Position numbers and translations under genes: made by a program. The notes below the pieces were generated by a model. That model saw only the letters and a list, made by a program, of their open reading frames with translations, searched no databases and was not told the origin of the DNA. From CAYJHC01 sp964370035 (lineage in GTDB: Bacteria > Bacillota > Clostridia > Peptostreptococcales > Anaerovoracaceae), in assembly GCA_964370035.1 (NCBI GenBank), contig CAYJGT010000069.1:1-6961 (forward strand): a stretch of DNA of 6,961 nt, read 5' to 3'. The stretch's first letter is position 1, and each line of letters begins with the position of its first letter. Shown piece after piece: positions 5,119 through 6,961 of this stretch.

Positions 5119-6961
5119 ATGAAAAGCAAAACATTTAAAAAAGTGATATCACTTATGTTAGTTGCGCTTTTATTGGTAGGAAATCTAGCCCAGGTTTCTG
5201 CAACAGCAGATCCAGAGGGTTTGATAAACGGAACGATAACTTACCAAGCAAAAGATAGCAGCGGTGCGGTAATTAGTGATGCGAAATTCGCTGATGACGG
5301 TGAATCTAATGATGTAACTTATCAAGTAGGGCAAGAAAAAAGAATAGCATTAGAAGAACCAACTGTAAGTGGATATGACTTTACAGAATGGACATCGGAA
5401 AATCCAAATGTTACCTTTGAAAAAGATAACAATTCTGGACTGGTTACGATGATCGTAAATGCTGCAGCAACAGGCGAATTAACTGTTGCGGCGAATTACA
5501 CAAAAATTGCAGCAAAGGTATCAGAGTCTGCAAGTAAGAAAACAGCCACAGATAAGGAATATGCAATAGCATATGACTATGCTGAGGGAACAGTAGTAGA
5601 AGGACAAAGCCTACCTACAGTAGATGAGTACAAAGCATCTAAAGGAGTAACTATTGAACTTCCGCTATTGGAAAAAGCAGATAGCGTACATACAGGTTAC
5701 ACTGTAGTAGCAGATAGCGATAAAGTTACAGTAGATGCAGATGCAGAAGGAAAAATCACCCTAACGATTCCGAAGGGAACAACAGGAGATGTTACAGTAA
5801 CAGCAACTTTTGAAGCGGCAAAGGCTGATGAGAAGAAAGACGCTGAGGGAGAGTCTGAAGCAGCAACCTATTCTTTTGCAGGCAACGGAATAAACTTAAC
5901 TTCAGGAGCTACTGGAACAGATGGAAATAATGCGCACATAAAAGATACATCAAAGGTTGCAACGCAAATTTCAGCAGATGAGTGGGAAATAACGCTTAGT
6001 TTCACACCGACTCAAGTAACAGGAGAACAAAAAAAACCAGTAGATGTTGCATTAGTACTAGATTCTTCAGGTAGTATGAAAACAGGCGATAGACTAGGTC
6101 AAATGAAAACCGCTGTACTTAACTTCGTGAAGCAGATACAAGAAAGTGATTCAGATGTAAGACTTTCAATAACAGATTTTGACTCAAAGTCAAATACAGA
6201 AGTTGTAATGGACTTAACAGAAGTTAAAAACACAACTGCATTTTATAACAAAGTGTCAAATAAACTTGATGAATTAAGAAGTGAAGGCGGAACAAATACC
6301 CAATATGGTATGATAACAGGAGCAGAAACACTAGCAGGTGGAAGAGCAGCAGCAGACGTTATGATAGTAATATCAGATGGCGAGCCGACATACTATGTAG
6401 AAAAAAACTCAAATGACCAATGGGTGCAAAAAGGTGATGGAAACTATTCTAGTGAAACAGGAGATAAAGCAACAGTTGATCAAGCAAAGGCGATTAAAGA
6501 TTCAGGTGTAGAAATATATTCTATAGGATTTGCAGGAATAGATTCTAAAATCCTAGAAGCCATTGCTTCACCAGGAAAATATTCAACAGCAAGTAATGGA
6601 GTACAGCTTACAGAGTTGTTTGAAACAATTACTGAAGATATTGCAGGAAAAGGCCTAGAGGATAACATGGGAGGACACTTTAACCTTATTGGAGGAAGCG
6701 CTCTCATGGGTGGAGTAACTGATGGGGTTGTAGAGACAGGAGATTTAATCGAATGGTCGCCTACAGGAGCATTAGGAACTGCGGAGAGAGTATTAAAATA
6801 TAAGGTTAAAGTAGACTTAGAGAACCTAGAAGCAGGAGTATATACTGATTCTGCTACTAATGGAATTACTCAATATAGCTATGCAGTAGGAAGTACAAAT
6901 TATTACGAGCCATTTACAAGCCCAACTGTAGATTTCAATATAGCAGAGGCAAAAGTAGAAA
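5119..6961 (+). CDS. secreted vWA-domain surface protein, adhesin-like (C-terminus outside window)
   Basis: The frame is open from 5119 to the window end (614 codons visible, no stop). A classic signal peptide comes first: basic KSKTFKK, a hydrophobic core at about 9-22, and cleavage after VSA (28) or ATA (30). Two beta-rich, repeat-like domains follow (about 37-130 with GYDFTEW and AANYT; about 148-232 with GYTVV and TATFE), then a charged linker (233-250). A von Willebrand A domain spans about 308-510, with a complete MIDAS site: D315, S317 and S319 (DSSGS), T392 and D420 (SDGEP). The region after 510 is beta-rich and resembles the sequence that follows vWA in Gram-positive pilus-tip and MSCRAMM-like proteins. 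By family knowledge, metal-bound vWA domains bind host or matrix ligands. An anchor such as LPXTG and Cna_B-type stalk domains would be expected beyond 6961 but are not seen. The gene has its own promoter and is insulated from the transporter. The exact ligand and pilus membership are unknown. Confidence 0.92.
   Translation, partial: MKSKTFKKVISLMLVALLLVGNLAQVSATADPEGLINGTITYQAKDSSGAVISDAKFADDGESNDVTYQVGQEKRIALEEPTVSGYDFTEWTSENPNVTFEKDNNSGLVTMIVNAAATGELTVAANYTKIAAKVSESASKKTATDKEYAIAYDYAEGTVVEGQSLPTVDEYKASKGVTIELPLLEKADSVHTGYTVVADSDKVTVDADAEGKITLTIPKGTTGDVTVTATFEAAKADEKKDAEGESEAATYSFAGNGINLTSGATGTDGNNAHIKDTSKVATQISADEWEITLSFTPTQVTGEQKKPVDVALVLDSSGSMKTGDRLGQMKTAVLNFVKQIQESDSDVRLSITDFDSKSNTEVVMDLTEVKNTTAFYNKVSNKLDELRSEGGTNTQYGMITGAETLAGGRAAADVMIVISDGEPTYYVEKNSNDQWVQKGDGNYSSETGDKATVDQAKAIKDSGVEIYSIGFAGIDSKILEAIASPGKYSTASNGVQLTELFETITEDIAGKGLEDNMGGHFNLIGGSALMGGVTDGVVETGDLIEWSPTGALGTAERVLKYKVKVDLENLEAGVYTDSATNGITQYSYAVGSTNYYEPFTSPTVDFNIAEAKVE

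Noticed and set aside
6480..6707. 75-codon minus-strand open frame in the surface-protein gene
   Set aside because: It is antisense to the conserved vWA domain and explained by the absence of stops opposite an A-ending codon bias.

Overview
The window looks like chromosomal DNA from a low-GC, Gram-positive bacterium of the Firmicutes, most likely Clostridia. The reasons are the AT-rich composition, AGGAG-type ribosome binding sites, sigma-A-like promoters, a comEC-holA gene pair, and a secreted surface protein of Gram-positive style. The species cannot be read from the sequence.

Layout: the left edge (1-51, minus strand) carries the 5' two-thirds of a tRNA-Asn gene with a near-perfect promoter behind it. 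An AT-rich gap (52-336) separates it from a divergent plus-strand unit made of comEC (337-2835, DNA-uptake channel) and holA (2819-3871, DNA polymerase III delta subunit). These two overlap by 17 bases and are probably co-transcribed. An EamA/DMT-family membrane transporter follows at 3979-4863 and is closed by a strong intrinsic terminator (4902-4931).

The 255-base gap after the transporter is the most structured part of the window. Behind the terminator sit two identical 23-bp perfect dyads (4942-4964 and 4980-5002). The second is followed by seven T's and then by a TATAAT box (5021-5026). The inner arms of the two dyads can also pair with each other in a longer 12-bp stem, so the region has two mutually exclusive folds.

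The right part (from 5119, or 5074 in frame, to the window end) is an open reading frame that runs off the edge without a stop. It encodes a secreted protein with a signal peptide, two beta-rich repeat-like domains and a von Willebrand A domain with a complete MIDAS metal site. This is an adhesin-like or pilus-tip-like surface protein whose C-terminal anchor would lie outside the window.

Functionally the window joins housekeeping DNA metabolism (tRNA, competence channel, clamp-loader subunit) to an accessory surface-adhesion gene insulated by several hairpins. No convincing novel multi-gene system is visible. The tandem dyad array in front of the surface gene is the most unusual signal.
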